NCBI GenBank assembly: GCA_029202405.1
Contig: CP119312.1
Location: forward strand, 191,001-255,000
DNA: 64,000 nt
Source: Candidatus Devosia phytovorans
GTDB lineage: Bacteria > Pseudomonadota > Alphaproteobacteria > Rhizobiales > Devosiaceae
Direction: 5' to 3'
Position 1 is the stretch's first letter. Each line of letters opens with the position of its first letter. The position numbers were made by a program, and so were the translations under genes. Positions 63,625 to 64,000 of the stretch are shown here, piece by piece. A model generated the notes under the pieces. That model was not told the origin of the DNA and made no database searches. It worked only from the letters and a program-made list of their open reading frames with translations.

Positions 63625-64000
63625 ATGCGTACGTATATTTCCGTAGTTACTCTTACAGCTGCTTTGCTTGCTGCTGCGCCGGTCTTGGCTCAATTGGACA
63701 TCGACTTGGGCGGCGATAGTGGCGTTAGCGTTGGTTCGGATAACGGCTCCGAAGCGGATAGTGGCGGTGGCTCGGATAGCGGTTCTTCGGATAGCGGCAG
63801 TTCCGGCGGCAGTGACGGCTCATCCAGCGACAGCGGCAGTTCATCCAGTGACGGTGGAAGTTCGGACAGCGGGGCCACGGAAAACAACTCCAGCGATAAC
63901 GGCTCCAGCCAGCCAGCCAGCAGTGACGGTTCGGGTGCGGAGTCCAACGCAGCACCTTCCGAGAGTAGCGCTCCAGCGGCCACTGCTGCCTCGAACCCCG
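63625..64000 (+). CDS. Ser/Asp/Gly-rich exported protein, start only
   Basis: Open from the ATG at 63625 to the window end. It has a signal peptide (residues 1-22, ending PVLA-Q) and a mature part of Ser-Gly-Asp repeats (DSGSSDSGSSGGSDGSSSDS and similar), then a Pro/Ala/Ser tract. GGAAGG lies eight to nine bases before the ATG. Codon use (GTT, CTT, AGT, ATT) is less GC-rich than neighbours, and its upstream gap is AT-rich. Possibly a surface protein with a flexible linker or calcium-binding repeats; the remainder lies outside the window. Confidence 0.7.
   Translation, partial: MRTYISVVTLTAALLAAAPVLAQLDIDLGGDSGVSVGSDNGSEADSGGGSDSGSSDSGSSGGSDGSSSDSGSSSSDGGSSDSGATENNSSDNGSSQPASSDGSGAESNAAPSESSAPAATAASNP

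Overview
The window is high-GC, gene-dense chromosomal DNA from an alphaproteobacterium of the Hyphomicrobiales, most like Devosia or a close relative. The taxonomic call is inferred from gene content and order, not from a search. Pointers are the split pntAA/pntAB/pntB transhydrogenase, an aa3-type oxidase subunit IV, TrcR (DUF1013) and RcdA-like (DUF1465) cell-cycle proteins, a tkt-gap-pgk-fba run, and the order zapA / 6S RNA / 5-formyl-THF cyclo-ligase / ymdB / yebC / ruvCAB / tol-pal / tilS / ftsH / glmM. The DNA is core chromosome with small accessory insertions. I see no prophage, insertion sequence or CRISPR array.

Region by region. 0-7.4 kb: end of an M3 peptidase gene, a COX IV peptide, the NAD(P) transhydrogenase operon, then a minus-strand unit of two glycosyltransferases and slyX. 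7.5-17.8 kb: small membrane and redox proteins, an MFS exporter, rpsU, purEK, two DUF465 proteins, a TauE-type permease, trcR and a quinone oxidoreductase. 17.8-25.2 kb: an sRNA-like intergenic region, rcdA, an LLM oxidoreductase, structured RNA copy A, rpmE, an MsbA-like ABC exporter, and a MotA/ExbB plus OmpA-like pair. 25.3-36.3 kb (minus strand): suhB, efp, a Sel1-repeat protein and a ThiE-like protein, then glycolytic/pentose-phosphate genes (tkt, gap, pgk, fba) mixed with small poorly characterised genes. 36.5-42.3 kb: zapA, an antiporter, parDE, 6S RNA, cyclo-ligase, ymdB, a SecD-head-like protein and yebC. 42.4-56 kb: two diguanylate cyclases, then a long run of abutting genes (ruvCA, an AbrB-VapC toxin-antitoxin pair, ruvB, Nudix, phosphoesterase, ybgC, tolQRAB-pal-cpoB, tilS). 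56-64 kb: structured RNA copy B, ftsH, glmM, an outer-membrane beta-barrel protein, denD, an EAL phosphodiesterase, and the start of a Ser/Asp/Gly-rich exported protein cut by the window edge.

The most interesting signal is a pair of paralogous RNA genes about 335-340 nt long, near 20.5-20.85 kb and 56.16-56.50 kb. They share a promoter-like segment and 5' end, a 41-nt core (40/41 identical) and a second 20-nt motif (19/20 identical). Equivalent helices are preserved by different base pairs. No protein gene is attached. The core resembles, from memory only, HEARO/omega-RNA guide RNAs of IscB-type systems. That identity is unproven, but a conserved structured RNA is well supported. Other notable points are two toxin-antitoxin pairs inserted into conserved housekeeping runs (one exactly between ruvA and ruvB), a transhydrogenase alpha subunit with a 169-residue Lys/Ala/Pro-rich repeat tail, a Tat-like signal on TolB, and a possible sRNA with anti-Shine-Dalgarno-like motifs at about 18.0-18.1 kb.
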